Source of the DNA: Symbiodinium natans
Taxonomy: Eukaryota > Sar > Dinophyceae > Suessiales > Symbiodiniaceae
Length of the DNA: 64,000 nucleotides
NCBI GenBank assembly: GCA_905221605.1
Contig: CAJNDS010002838.1
Span: 199,716 to 263,715 of the forward strand
Direction: 5' to 3'
How positions within the stretch are numbered: the first letter of the stretch is position 1; each line of letters starts with the position of its first letter. This document shows, piece by piece, positions 10,993 through 22,336 of this stretch. Position numbers and translations under genes: made by a program. A model generated the notes under the pieces. The model was not told the DNA's origin, ran no database searches, and saw only the letters and a list, made by a program, of their open reading frames with translations.

Positions 10993-12245
10993 GGCCTTCT
11001 ATTTTGTCCGTGGACTTGAGGGAGTCTTGGGGGTCCACGCCAAGAAAAGCCAGGGAGCCGTTCTGAGGGCTAACGTCAGCTAGCCCTCAGCCTGCATCGT
11101 GCTCGCTGTGGACTTAGTGGCGCACTTGAGGCGGAGCATCATTTTGGAAGAAGCGTGAAGCCCAGGCCCTACATGTGCTGCGCGATTCTACTCACTTGAC
11201 GACGCATTGGCTCCAGGAACCGAACACCCCTTTGGGCATTGCAGACAGCTTAAAGCTGTACCTGCATTTAGGACTTCGGTAACTGTTAAAAAAAGCCGGC
11301 TCGCCTGCCGTTCATAAACCAAAAAAAACATCTTTGTTTTAAAGGTTTTGTGTCTGCTCTCACAAAAAACCGCTTCGCCCGCTTGCCTTTTTCAACTTCA
11401 CAGTTATATTGAATTTGTCAATAAAATTGGCTGGGAGCAAGTGTTTTTACCGCCGACCAGCTTGCAGGCGCGTGGATTTGTTCTGGAACCGCTGCCCAAC
11501 GCGGGCAACTAGTCTCTTTCACGCGCGAGTGCGACGGCGTTGCTAACTGACCCACCTGCTGGAGATGCCAAAATTCTGACGTCCCCCCGAGTGTTCCAGT
11601 TCAAGTACTGATTTTAGCAAGAAGGTGATGGTGCTTCAGAACTTGAAACTCACTTCCTGTGAGCGCAAACAGATAGTGCCGCGAAGATGCTGGCAGTGCG
11701 AGTGCACAGAGAAAGTTGTTTTTTGATGACAATCAAATTATCCTTCCTGAGGGCTGGCCAGCTCACTTCCAAATTGACCATCGAAGTGGACTCTTCGCAA
11801 AACAGCTCTGTGCCCGCGGTGTTTGCTCGAGTCTGGCGGCAGTGCCGAAAGCTGATGTCCCTGCGCAGCATTGCCGTGGCTGGCGGTGGACACCGTGGCT
11901 CAAGCCTGGCCTGACGCTCTCGTGGTTCTGTGGCGGTTGCCGTAGTCCGCCGCAGCCCACGCAGAAACGCGTCGCGGAGTGTGGAGGGCAGGTGGGCAGC
12001 TGGTCTGCACGGCCAGCGAAAAAGGCCACCATAGCCTGCAAGGAGGCACATTGACCTGTGGGTCAGCCGGAAAACTGGCATTTTTGACCTCTGGCACATC
12101 TGCGACAGAAGAAGATCGGCAATGTGCTGGGCAGTGTCCGTACCCGACTGGAGATTCGCAAGCACTGCGTGATAATGGGGTTATAGATTTTCAGATGAGC
12201 CGCCGGGAAGGTCTCAGGCAGGTGGAGAAGGGTTGATAAAATGGC
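10993..12245. other. No firm gene
   Basis: AT-richer stretch, then a 171-codon minus frame at 12165-11650 with no recognised motif. T-rich and A-rich runs occur around 11280-11400. Confidence 0.35.
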
Positions 12246-12274
12246 AGGCCGGCGAAGCCGGCCTTTTTTTTTTT
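12246..12274 (+). other. Hairpin followed by T11, intrinsic-terminator-like
   Basis: AGGCCGGC at 12246-12253, a GAA loop, GCCGGCCT at 12257-12264, then an unbroken run of T to 12274. The eight-pair stem is perfect. In bacteria this would be called an intrinsic terminator. In this eukaryotic context a retroelement 3' end, a Pol III stop or chance is more likely. Confidence 0.5.
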
Positions 12275-12732
12275 AACAGTCATAGCAGAGTTCAGGGCAG
12301 GCGAGGGAAGGAGTTTTGGTCAGAGGCACCAAAAAGCCTTTTACCTCCTTGTTGAAAAAACGGGAAATTTCTCTGAACAAGCTTTTCCAAAAAGTTGGTT
12401 CGAGTTTTGTCTTTGTTTTAAGTTTTTGATTTTTTGTTTAAATTCTGCACAACTCCAAAAAACCCAAAAGCAGACAAATCAAGCTCTAAAAACATAAGTC
12501 TGACCAATACAGCGTGTCTGTGTTATGTGTGTGTGTTTGTGTCTGTTTTATTGTTCTGTGTATGTCTTATCGGTGTATTTTTGGGTTTTGTGTGTCATTT
12601 CAGTTCAGAGAAAATCTAGTTTGGCCAACAAAACAGTTTCAAACCGATTTTAGCACCAAGCTTCTCTGCACCAAAACATCCAGCAGGTGAAAGAGTTTTT
12701 GCAAGCAATTCAAGATTGTGCTCGTATGACCA
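12275..12732. other. T-rich spacer before the 49-bp array
   Basis: T- and GT-rich sequence (TGTGTGTGTTTGTGTC around 12523) with only a 61-codon frame. No gene seen. Confidence 0.5.
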
Positions 12733-13628
12733 GTTGCACAGACAGGAAGGGGGGTTTTGGGGGGGAATTGAAAGGGGGTTTTGGGGGGACTGTGCTTGAC
12801 AACCAATTGCAGAGATAGGAAGAGGGGAGAGATAGGAAGGGGGTTTTTGAGACAGGAAGGGGGTTTTGGGGGGAATAGGAAGGGGGTTTTGGGGGGACTG
12901 TGCTTGTATGACCAATTGCAGAGATAGGAAGGGGGTTTTGGGGGGACTGTGCTTGTATGACCAATTGCAGAGATAGGAAGGGGGTTTTGGGGGGACTGTG
13001 CTTGTATGACCAATTGCAGAGATAGGAAGGGGGTTGTGGGGGGACTGTGCTTGTATGACCAATTGCAGAAACAGGAAGGGGGGGGGACTGTGCTTGTATG
13101 ACCAGTTGCAAAGATAGGAAGGAGGTTTTGGGGGGACTGTGCTTGTATGAGCAGTGTGCTTGTATGACAGATAGGAAGGGGTTTTGGGGGGACTGTGCTT
13201 GTATGACCAGTTTTTGGGGGGACATGACCAGTTGCAGAGACAGGAAGGGGTTTTGGGGGGAATAGGAAGGGGGTTTTGGGGGGGACTGTGCTTGTATGAC
13301 CAATTGCAGAGATAGGAAGGGGGTTTTGGGGGGATTGTGCTTGTATAACCAATTGCAGAGATAAGAAGGGGTTTTGGGGGGAATAGGAAGGGGGTTTTGG
13401 GGGGACTGTGCTTGTATGACCAATTGCAGAGATAGGAAGGGGGTTTTGGGGGGACTGTGCTTGTATGACCAATTGCAGAGATAGGAAGGGGGTTTTGGGG
13501 GGACTGTGCTTGTATGACCAATTGCAGAGATAGGAAGGGGGTTTTGGGGGGACTGTGCTTGTATGACCAATTTCAGAGACAGGAAGGGGGTTTTGGGGGG
13601 ACTGTGCTTGTATGACCAATTGCAGAAT
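12733..13628. repeat. 49-bp G-rich minisatellite open in all three minus frames
   Basis: Tandem units of the form ACTGTGCTTGTATGACCAAT, TGCAGAGATA, GGAAGGGGGTTTTGGGGGG. The period is 49 bp (for example 12897 to 12946), with about 18 full or partial units. Some units are shortened or fused around 12800-13260. Each unit has G5TTTTG6, so the plus strand could form G-quadruplexes. Because 49 leaves remainder 1 on division by 3, each minus frame cycles through all three unit readings (CNWSYKHSPPKTPF and so on) and stays open for 300-340 codons. I regard this as a repeat artefact, not three genes. Confidence 0.92.
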
Positions 13629-15024
13629 GAAGCAAGGGATGTTGGGCACTGTGCTTCTAAAGTTCTGGCCTTAAAGGGACAGGATCTAAGTGCAAGCGGG
13701 CACGCTTGCCTGCACACGGCAAGCGCCGCCAACGCCGCAAGCGAGCGTCATTCGGTAGGTGTTGGATGTGTAGTAGGGGGGACGGCTCCAGCCTTCAGAC
13801 TTGAGCACGCGGTACAAGACCACGTGCTCCTCGCTCCAAGTAGCCTTCAGCGCCTACGCCTGGACAAGAGGTGGCGTTCCAAACAGATCCAGCCCTACCC
13901 TGCAATCCGTGGGCAGCACAATGCTCGCCTCCCTTTCCCGAAAGGCCTGCTTGGAGCAGGCCGTGGTGATGGCCATGAAGTAACGTTTTAAGGCCGTTGC
14001 AAATTGGGGCCTGGTGGCATGCGAAGACAGGGAACCTGTCCCCCTCAACTCGAAGGCTTCCGAGTATCGGCAGGCATACAAGACAGCAGAAATTTCCAGG
14101 GGAAGGCGCATGGAGGAGCAAAGCGACAGGCTGATAGCTGGACCCACAATAGCCTTTAAGTTCCGGCTTGCATGACCGTTTTGGCTTGCTTTGGCTTAAC
14201 ACAGCTCAGGCAGATGGCTTCCAGCATGGAGTTGGCCGAAAACCCAGACTCCAAACTGTCAGGGTGCAATTATCTCTTGCCCTTTTTTCTACGGTCCGGG
14301 ACTATTAAGCGTTTGCCTCAACGGTGCTGCTGGAAGCATGGCAGGCGTATACAGATCAGCTGGAACGGCATTAAGGCCGCAGATCTTTTGCTCCAGGAGC
14401 TAGCCGCTGTGCGCATGGAAAAACTAATTGCATTGGCAGGTCCGTTTGGATCCGTTCTTTGAGCACAAAGCGGACATACAGCAAGCTCCGCAAGGCCTTC
14501 GAAACCAATGGAACCAAAGCCTGCCTGCTTGCTTGAGCAGTCTTGGGAACGTGCTTGTGCTTCTGGAATCGGCTTCTGGCTTGAGGTAAAGGGCTCCGCC
14601 CGTTACCCGTTGCCGCCAACCCTATCAACCGCCTTAAGCTGGACAAGCAACTCTGCTGCAAATCCAAACCACACAGCCCACCCGCCGCGTCGAAAAAAAC
14701 CCGCTCAGAGGTGGACGGCGCAGTAAAGTTCTAACACTTTAGCAAAACCCAAAAGCAACTGTTCCACAGTCTGTCTGGCAAACCTGTTTCTTCCGCAAGT
14801 GGAAATGCTGCCACCAACGCGAGCAACGCTCTTGCTGAAAGAAACCTGACGGACCACTAATACAAAAACAAAACGTGACGTGTCTTCACAGAAGTGACTT
14901 GTGATCCGGAGGTCTGGGCATAGTAGAGCAGCTTAAGAGTTTGATTGAAGACTCCACGTCTTCAAAGTTCAAAAAAAAAACTCTCTTTCGTTGTGGCGGT
15001 TGTCGTGCTGGAGGAGGAAAAGAA
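13629..15024. other. No firm gene
   Basis: Frames of 60-142 codons on both strands. The minus frame 14147-13854 ('HATRPQFATALKRYFMAITT') has a protein-like composition but no family I can name. Confidence 0.3.
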
Positions 15025-15034
15025 GTGTAGTAGC

Positions 15035-15081
<47 letters not shown>

Positions 15082-15137
15082 CAGTAGTAGTAGAAGTAGT
15101 AGTAGCAGAAGTAGTAGTACTAGTAGTAGCAGTAGTT
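15025..15137. repeat. Interrupted (AGT)n microsatellite
   Basis: About 37 trinucleotides AGT/TAG with scattered AGC and AGA variants. It creates Ser, Val or Thr runs in the six frames. Confidence 0.95.
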
Positions 15138-15284
15138 GACGCTTGCATAAAGGAGCCAGAGCCTGGAGACCTTGCCCATAGGGGCCTACACCTCAAAATC
15201 TGGCAAGTCAGGGCGTCCATCTGTGTGGTATGGATTCAGTGAGTTGCTAATTCAAGACCACGAACCCAGGCAGTCGTAACATGA

Positions 15285-15347
15285 ATATGGATGGGGCGGG
15301 CGTCAGCGGCTGCGGCAGCCCGGGCAGCATCGGGTCTCCATCCATAT
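15285..15347. repeat. Inverted repeat flanking a GC-rich core
   Basis: ATATGGATGG at 15285-15294 is the exact reverse complement of CCATCCATAT at 15338-15347. The 43-bp core is GC-rich and contains CAGCCCGGGCAGC. It sits just before the long AGT tract. Confidence 0.6.
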
Positions 15348-15363
15348 CCATATTAGGACAACC

Positions 15364-15861
<498 letters not shown>

Positions 15862-16476
15862 TGTTATACTGCAGCTGAGACGTCGAGTTTAGTTTTGGAT
15901 TTTGCAACTGTGGATTCTGCAACTGTAAGGTCTCTGTTCTGCTTCTTGCGCAATTTTTTCTCGGAGGCTACAGACATAGCGGGAGAGTGCTTCGCACCCC
16001 CATTTTGCCGCTAGGCAAAAAATCCAAGTTAATCTTGTTGCAAATGACTCGCAACGTGGTGCTACCCGAATGAATTCGTCTACAATCATGCCGTCCTTGT
16101 CCCGTATCCGAACCGCTTGCCTTCTCGATTTCGGTGCCAATTTGCGAATCAATTTGTGGAGAGATGAGGTGCTTGAAGTGTTGGCAGCGTCTTTAGCGGA
16201 GCGGTTTCAATTCAGCCCATAAAGCCTTTCTCTTGTCAGCCTCAACTTTTTGAGCCTATTTTCGCATCTTGTGATATACCGTGAGGTGACGCCATCTTTT
16301 GAGCAAGCCCTGTATGGGTGTTCCAGCTGTATTCTTGGCAGACTTAATTGCGAAGCTCAAGGCACTTTCAGAAAACATTGTCGGAAATTTGGGAAGTCGG
16401 AGCATTTTTCCCAAGTAACTTATTGCAATTCAGTGGAAAGAATCGTAGTCGTGATTGCGTGGGTGCTTCAGTTCTT
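15862..16476. other. No recognised gene
   Basis: Two unremarkable frames of 84-87 codons on opposite strands. No motif seen. Confidence 0.4.
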
Positions 16477-16584
16477 GTGCCAAACATCATGTAAGGTTAC
16501 ATGATGATTTGAGTTTCAGTTTGGGCCTCCAGGGTACAAGTTTTTTTGTACATACAAATTCATGCCCGGTGCTTTACAAAGGAA
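16477..16584. repeat. Dispersed repeat, copy 1 (near-empty MITE site)
   Basis: An 80-base block (16477-16556) aligns without gaps to 17011-17090. The following bases (TTCATGCCCGGTG at 16559) align to 17423 onward. In this copy nothing lies between the two parts except AA at 16557-16558. The block contains a palindrome, CATCATGTA-AGGT-TACATGATG, at about 16485-16506. Confidence 0.85.
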
Positions 16585-16654
16585 ATATGAAGAAACTCCG
16601 CTTACAGATGGGTCTACATTTCCTTGTGATACAAGTTTACTTCTGACAAATGGA

Positions 16655-16673
16655 TGTGTGTGTGTGTGTGTGT
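16655..16673. repeat. (TG)n tract
   Basis: Short TG dinucleotide run. Confidence 0.9.
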
Positions 16674-17010
16674 CACTGGTGCACGCGTGTTGTCAGTTTT
16701 GCAACGCTTTATGTCCGACTTGTGCTCGGTGACCTCAAGTGGGAGGTGTGGGTGGGACCCCGTGATTTTTTTGGGGGAAATTTTTGTCTCGCCCTGCCTA
16801 CCTTTTTTGTGTTCGTCATGGAACGAAGAAGAGAAAGGCAAGCTCCCAGATTTGGTGGAAATTGCCACATATGTCACCAAATTTGCTTTAAGCACTGTCG
16901 TTCTTGTCGTTGGCCCAGGCCAATGTGGGCCGAAGGGCAATCCCCAGTTCGCGGACAAAGAGAGTGCGCGAATGATTCCAATATGTGATTGAATATTGGG
17001 AAGAGATTGT

Positions 17011-17450
17011 GTGCCCAACATCACGTAAATCTACATGATGATTTGAGTTTCATATTGGGCTTCCAGGTTACAAGTTTCATTGTACATACATAATCCGAGC
17101 ATCTGTTTAATTGGGGGGGCCCCCCCCCCCCACAATAAGAAAGGCAGGGTTCCGCAATAGTTGGAGCATGGCCCTGTATTGATTCTCTAACAATACTAAG
17201 AGGTGCAGCCTTAGCAGATGTTTCACATCGACCCAAACTTTCTTGCAGAAGAAAAAAAGGCTTTCCGAAGGGCTGGGTTCAAAATTTTGCAACCCCCCAA
17301 AAAAAAACCCTTTAAGTGTGGTGGGTTTGCCCCATACGAAATCCACCTAATGGAAAGTAGTCTTCCGGCCAAAAAAAATTTCTTCAAATGTGGGGGTATT
17401 AATTAAACAGATGCTCGGATTATTCATGCCCGGTGTTTTACAAGGGAAGT
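17011..17450. repeat. Dispersed repeat, copy 2 (split by a MITE)
   Basis: Second copy of the 16477-16584 repeat. Its left part is 17011-17090 and its right part resumes at 17423. The 328-bp transposable element and a duplicated TA separate them, so copy 1 serves as an approximate pre-insertion allele. Confidence 0.85.
17093..17420. mobile_element. MITE with 20-bp perfect TIRs and TA target duplication
   Basis: The left end ATCCGAGCATCTGTTTAATT (17093-17112) is the exact reverse complement of the right end AATTAAACAGATGCTCGGAT (17401-17420). TA directly flanks both ends (17091-17092 and 17421-17422). The paralogous site at 16551-16563 reads CATACA-AA-TTCATGC, where an uninserted site should read CATACA-TA-TTCATGC. 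The 328-bp element carries no transposase frame. It has a G7C12 run next to the left end and A-rich runs inside. TA duplication and size suggest a non-autonomous Tc1/mariner-type MITE; the superfamily is inference. Confidence 0.9.
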
Positions 17451-18470
17451 AAGGGCGTCGCCTCTTCTCTGTGTCCGGAAGCCTTTTTGCCAGATTGTTG
17501 TGGATGAGGCAGTTGAAGTTCCATGTTCAACGTATTCTTTTCAATGCCATGCAACGTGCTTGTGTTTGCCGATCTGACCGTGTTGAAGAGTGTTCAGTTT
17601 AACGTGCGCCGTCGTATTCTGCAGGACAGGCATGAAGACTCCATCGTTTGATTTGAGCCGCAAATGTTTCGAGCATGAGTACAACATCGGTCATGAGTCA
17701 TGCTGTGAGTAGGCATGTTGGTTGGTATGAGCATAGAAAACGTTTTCCTGTTTTTCGGCATACACATGTGGCTTGCGGGTGAATTGTGATTGGTGGTGAT
17801 TGGTTGCCAATGCCTATGCATCGCGTGCACGCTTTAGCATGTGTCGTGGGTTCCAGTTACAATGGTCGGCTAATACTCTTCAGGATACGGCACAATAGGT
17901 TGTGTGCCCAACATGTGCCTATGATTTGGTATGGTTGCATCATCATTGCGTGACGTGGGCTGCAATTGCGAAAAGGGGCACCAGGAGGGCAGGCAATTGG
18001 CGTCTTTGCAGCCTCAGTCATGTCGCAGAACCAGCGTGCTACCACAAGGATACCATAGCGTTGTCAATCCGACGTGCGGTGTTCGTTCAGCCACGGATGT
18101 TTTTGCATCAGGTGCTTTCATGCAGCGTGTGTTCAGGCAGCGCCGCTTCTGCACAAAGTGAATTGTTTTGACATGGTCAACATGTCGCTCTCGGTGCTCA
18201 GCTTCGTTTCTGAGTTGCTTCAGGATAGCTGTTTTTCGTCCATGATCGTTCTGTACCAAGGAAGTTCGACCTGCGACGAGACTTGCCTCACGCAGGTTTG
18301 CTGAGTTTCACTCGAGGTCTAATGAATCGGAGCGGTGTATCTGGAAAGCTTGAAAGCTTGGCTTCTTCTGATGTGTGTCCAATGTTCCCGTCATATTTCG
18401 AACCCGAGTGTGATCTGTTCATGAAGTCAGAATGTCCTGGCGCCTTGGCCACCCGAAGCAGAGATGAGCC
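17451..18470. other. No firm gene
   Basis: Short frames only. A phrase GTTGTGTGCCCAACATG near 17896 echoes the dispersed repeat at 17007. The plus frame 18074-18304 has no motif I recognise but could belong upstream in the repeat-protein gene. Confidence 0.3.
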
Positions 18471-18474
18471 AAGG

Positions 18475-18570
18475 TCCGTTCAGTTGGCGCTATATGATTC
18501 TGCCGACAATGGATGGACAGCTGGCACTGCGGTCGAGGTTTGGAATGTGACTTCGGGAGCCTGGACATCA
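18475..18570 (+). CDS. Possible exon with a GDGWxxG-type module
   Basis: Frame reads 'VQLALYDSADNGWTAGTAVE' then 'VWNVTSG'. It resembles the 'lyDsxGDGWNGaxwxI' module found in tandem in algal and oomycete secreted proteins (from memory). Asn replaces Asp in the GDG part. Borders are uncertain; a stop follows at 18597. Confidence 0.4.
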
Positions 18571-18895
18571 TTGGAGCCATGGTTCTTGTGCTGTTAGTGG
18601 TGTTGCCATATGGCCATAAGGCTTTGGTTGCGGTGAAATGATTGACGATGTATGCCAAAGTCCAAAGTTAACAATGGAAGCATGTTGCAGGGATATGCAG
18701 GGATACCTTGTCGTTGCTTGAAGGTAGCACTTCGACCGAAATAGCCGTTGTCATGACCGGCGACGCGTCCAACGGAGTCTCGGCAGTTTCAATGGTGAAA
18801 CCTCTTCAGGCTCAAGGTCGCGTGTTCCTCAGAAAGTTTGTTGTGGTGGGGCAGTCCGTGTTCGGAAGCGGTGCAAGTATCTGCGTGCCCATCAT

Positions 18896-18988
18896 GATGA
18901 AAACCCAGGGTGGTGGGGTGGCTCCTTCGAAGTTACAGACGTGCACGGAGCCTCACTTGCATGGGACGCCATTGTCACCAGAAGGCTG
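18896..18988 (+). CDS. Possible exon, second GWxG-type module
   Basis: Frame reads 'ENPGWWGGSFEVTDVHGASL', parallel to GDGWNGAxFEVTDxxGxxL. It is in a different frame from the 18.5-kb piece, so an intron must lie between them if both are coding. Confidence 0.42.
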
Positions 18989-19312
18989 CACGGATTTTCG
19001 CCACAGACTCGAACCTCGTTTTGCCCTGTAATCCGTGACGCTTGGGCACAGTCACAAGTCTAAGCAAGGGCCGGCACTGGCCTGCGAGATCACAAGCTAC
19101 AAGCTGTGCAATTAAAGACACTATAGATCTTACCGGCAGCATTGGATAGGGAGGTTGAACGTCCTGCCTCTGGGGCATGAAAGCGTGCTGTGGTCAAAAC
19201 CAGGACACAGTTCACGAAATCACACAGTCATGTACACATTGCTTCATTCTTTCGAAAGAGGTTAAAGAAGCTTTCGCTTCAGCGACAGTTGGAAGGTGAG
19301 GTTTCGGGGATA

Positions 19313-19426
19313 CAAAGATACGAAGTCACGGTCGCAAAGACTCACCAAGGTGCCTCGATACTGACGGGGACCCTGGTGGACGAGCCTGGACCGGTGGAGG
19401 TGCCGTTGAGACCGCCAAAGGCTCTT
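19313..19426 (+). CDS. Possible exon, end of a GWxG-type module
   Basis: Frame reads 'RYEVTVAKTHQGASILTGTL' then 'VDEPGPVEVPL'. The pattern YEVTxxxGxxIxxGTLxDxxxGxxxxxL would complete the module started at 18.9 kb. A stop follows at 19427. Confidence 0.35.
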
Positions 19427-19429
19427 TAG

Positions 19430-21017
19430 GCCTGGTTGGTTTAGCATGATATAGCATGATGTTGGGGCAGTTGCCGCCGTACCCACCTTTCCACCGCACA
19501 TGACTGGTGTCCTTGGGAGACAGTCTTTCAGAGGATGGAGAGTGAGGTGCTGTTGGGGCTAGTTCCTGCTGGAACCGAGCTGTGACCTGGCTGCGTGCAA
19601 ACCGCTAAGCCAAACATCGCTAGTTCGTACTTCTCGTACTTGTTCTCTAGGATGAGGGAGTTGTGAGATCAGGGACCGAACGCTGCAAAATTCTCAAAGT
19701 TAAAGTGGGTATGGGTTGCTCAAATGGAGTGGAGCTCGGCTAGGGGAATGTTCAGCACGGCCCTCATGTGAAGGCAAGCCTCCATCTTACCTAAGGAAGC
19801 TCACGGTCACCGAAGGCACCCTGGAGATATCTGGAGATGGAAGTTGATGGAAGTTGATGGAAGTTGATGGAAGTTGATGGAGTTGGATGGAGTTGGATTG
19901 AGTTAGTTCACAGTTGATGTCGAAGCTGGCGGAGCTTGGAGCGGGGGGGCTCTGCTAGCAAGGTTCAAAAACGGAGTGAGATGTTTGTTTGGTGAAGGCA
20001 AGTGCTCCTGGACCGCATCCGTGGGGCTTCAGTTGTTGCATATGCTCAGGTTCACAATCCACCGAGGTTGGTTGGGCCGCTTGATTCCGATGGACATTTT
20101 CTACTCCGAATGTTGGCATAGAGCCGATAGCAGATCCAGAGTGGGGTCAGTGTAGCCGGTGCAGTCTATTGAGTCTGATAGCTTGCATGATCTTGCATGT
20201 GTGTGTGTTTGCTTCTCAGTAAACGATGGCTCTCCAAAACTAGCCCCAAATTTTGTAATCGTCAAGTTTTGTAGTCGTGCCCACACGTTCGGCTGCACTT
20301 GTGTGTGTGACTCGCGGAACCAAGGCAGTCCAGTGCAAAGCCTGCAAACCACAAGGTGAGACTGTCCTGGATGCTCCCATTCTGGAGTTCAGAGAGACAC
20401 GGATGAACAGTTGGCATTTCCTTTCTAAGCGGTGTATTTTGTCGTATATTACGAGTATTACTTCTATGTTTTTCCCCCCCGCTTGTCGTTTGCAGCAGCA
20501 CTTCGTATCGACAAACACAGAAACCCAGTCAGATCGACCCGTAGTTCACATGATTTCACATGATTTCACATCTGAATCGGTAAAGACGGTAAAGGCAATG
20601 GACCCGAGTACAGACCAGTTCCCTTCCAGCCGGTCTTTCTATGTGCCAGGCGCCTCGGTTGCATTGTAAGGGCAAACCCCACACTCTGACAAACCGACAA
20701 CCTCCCCAAACCCTAACGCCCAAGCTCTGGACTCTGGATCTTAAGCGAAGCCCCAAGCCCTGAGCCATAAACCAAATCCCGACCCCCAAGCTATGCAACC
20801 ATAGAAGTTCAGATATTCAGTGTGAGCTTCTTTACATATTCTGTCAAAGTGCTTCGAATAGACACAGCCTCTGTTTTTACGAAAGCTCCTCCCTCAAACT
20901 TGAGGGGAGCAATTCGTTAATACCCAGCGCAAGCCGGGCTAATCCCGGGCTGGTGCTGGTTTTTGGGGCTGTGCCCGCTGGAGGCTTTTTTTTGATGAGT
21001 TTTCGGTGGTGGCCCCA
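19430..21017. other. Non-coding or intronic DNA
   Basis: No convincing exon. It includes a 10-bp repeat at 19836-19900, C-rich telomere-like words around 20670-20770, and several small frames. Confidence 0.4.
19836..19900. repeat. 10-bp tandem repeat GATGGAAGTT
   Basis: Five to six units of GATGGAAGTT passing into GATGGAGTTG variants. Confidence 0.85.
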
Positions 21018-22336
21018 GAAACTCAAGACGAGCAGCAATGGCAAGGTCTCCTTCTTCAGAAACTCAAGACACAATGCAACTGCAACCAAAATCTTGCTAA
21101 GAATGTCGAGAGGAGTCGCAATTGCAACGAAGCCTTGCTCAGAAACCCAACACAAGTAGCAATTGCAACGAAACCGTCCCCAGAAACTCAAGACGAGAAG
21201 CAATGGCAAGGTCTTTTTCTTCAGAAAATCAAGACAAAATGCAGTTGCAACAAAGATCTTGCTCAGAATGTCGAGACGAGTAGCAGTTGCAACGAAACTT
21301 TGCTCAGAAACTCAACACAAGTAGCAACTGCAACGAAACCTTCCTCAGAAACTCAAAACGAGCAGCAATGGCAAGGTCGCAACGGAACCTTGCTCAGAAA
21401 CCCAACACAACCAGAAATTGCAACGAAACCTTCCTCAGAAACTCAAATGGCAAAGTTTCCTTCTTCAGAAACTCAAGACACAATGCAATTGCAACAGCAA
21501 TCTTGCTCAGAATCTCAAGGCGAGTCGCAATTGCAACGAAGCCTTGCTCAGAAACCCAACACAAGTAGCAATTGCAACGAAACCGTCCCCAGAAACTCAA
21601 GACGAGAAGCAATGGCAAGGTCTTTTTCTTCAGAAAATCAAGACAAAATGCAGTTGCAACAAAGATCTTGCTCAGAATGTCGAGACGAGTAGCAGTTGCA
21701 ACGAAACTTTGCTCAGAAACTCAACACAAGTAGCAACTGCAACGAAACCTTCCTCAGAAACTCAAAACGAGCAGCAATGGCAAGGTCGCAACGGAACCTT
21801 GCTCAGAAACCCAACACAACCAGAAATTGCAACGAAACCTTCCTCAGAAACTCAAATGGCAAAGTTTCCTTCTTCAGAAACTCAAGACACAATGCAATTG
21901 CAACAGCAATCTTGCTCAGAATCTCAAGGCGAGTCGCAATTGCAACGAAGCCTTGCTCAGAAACCCAACACAAGTAGCAATTGCAACGAAACCGTCCCCA
22001 GAAACTCAAGACGAGAAGCAATGGCAAGGTCTCCTTCTTCAGAAACTCAAGACAAAATGCCATTGCAACAAAAACCTTGCTCAGAATCTCAAGACGAGTA
22101 GCAATTGCAACGAAACCTTGCTCAGAAACTCAACACAAGTAGCAACTGCAACGAAACGGTCCCCAGAAACTCAAGACGAGCAGCAGTAGCAAGGTCTCCT
22201 TCTTCAGAAACTTCAGACAAAATGCAATTGCAACAAAGATCTTGCTCAGAACGTCGAGACGAGTAGCAATTGCAACGAAACTTTGCTCAGAAACTCAACA
22301 CAAGTAGCAACTGCAACGAAACCTTCCTCAGAAACG
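21018..22336. repeat. Minisatellite with a 409-bp higher-order unit
   Basis: Short related phrases such as CAGAAACTCAAGACGAG, CAATGGCAAGG and CAATTGCAACGAA alternate. A 409-bp higher-order unit repeats: ATTGCAACGAAGCCTTGCTC starts at 21121, 21530 and 21939. The two complete units give identical 93-codon translations at 21287 and 21696. Because 409 leaves remainder 1 on division by 3, several plus frames stay open for 120-230 codons; these are not accepted as genes. Confidence 0.93.

Noticed and set aside
12246..12274. Bacterial intrinsic terminator
   Set aside because: Nothing else in the window is bacterial, and no operon precedes it. Kept only as an unexplained hairpin.
12733..13628. CRISPR-like array
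   Set aside because: Units are contiguous with no unique spacers, and the context is eukaryotic; the same holds for 40075-40745 and 48475-49640.
12616..13732. Three overlapping 300-340-codon minus frames
   Set aside because: Produced by a 49-bp tandem repeat without stops; all three frames give the same repeating peptides.
21006..22189. Plus frames of 120-228 codons rich in Asn, Cys, Gln
   Set aside because: They span the 409-bp tandem repeat and are explained by its period.
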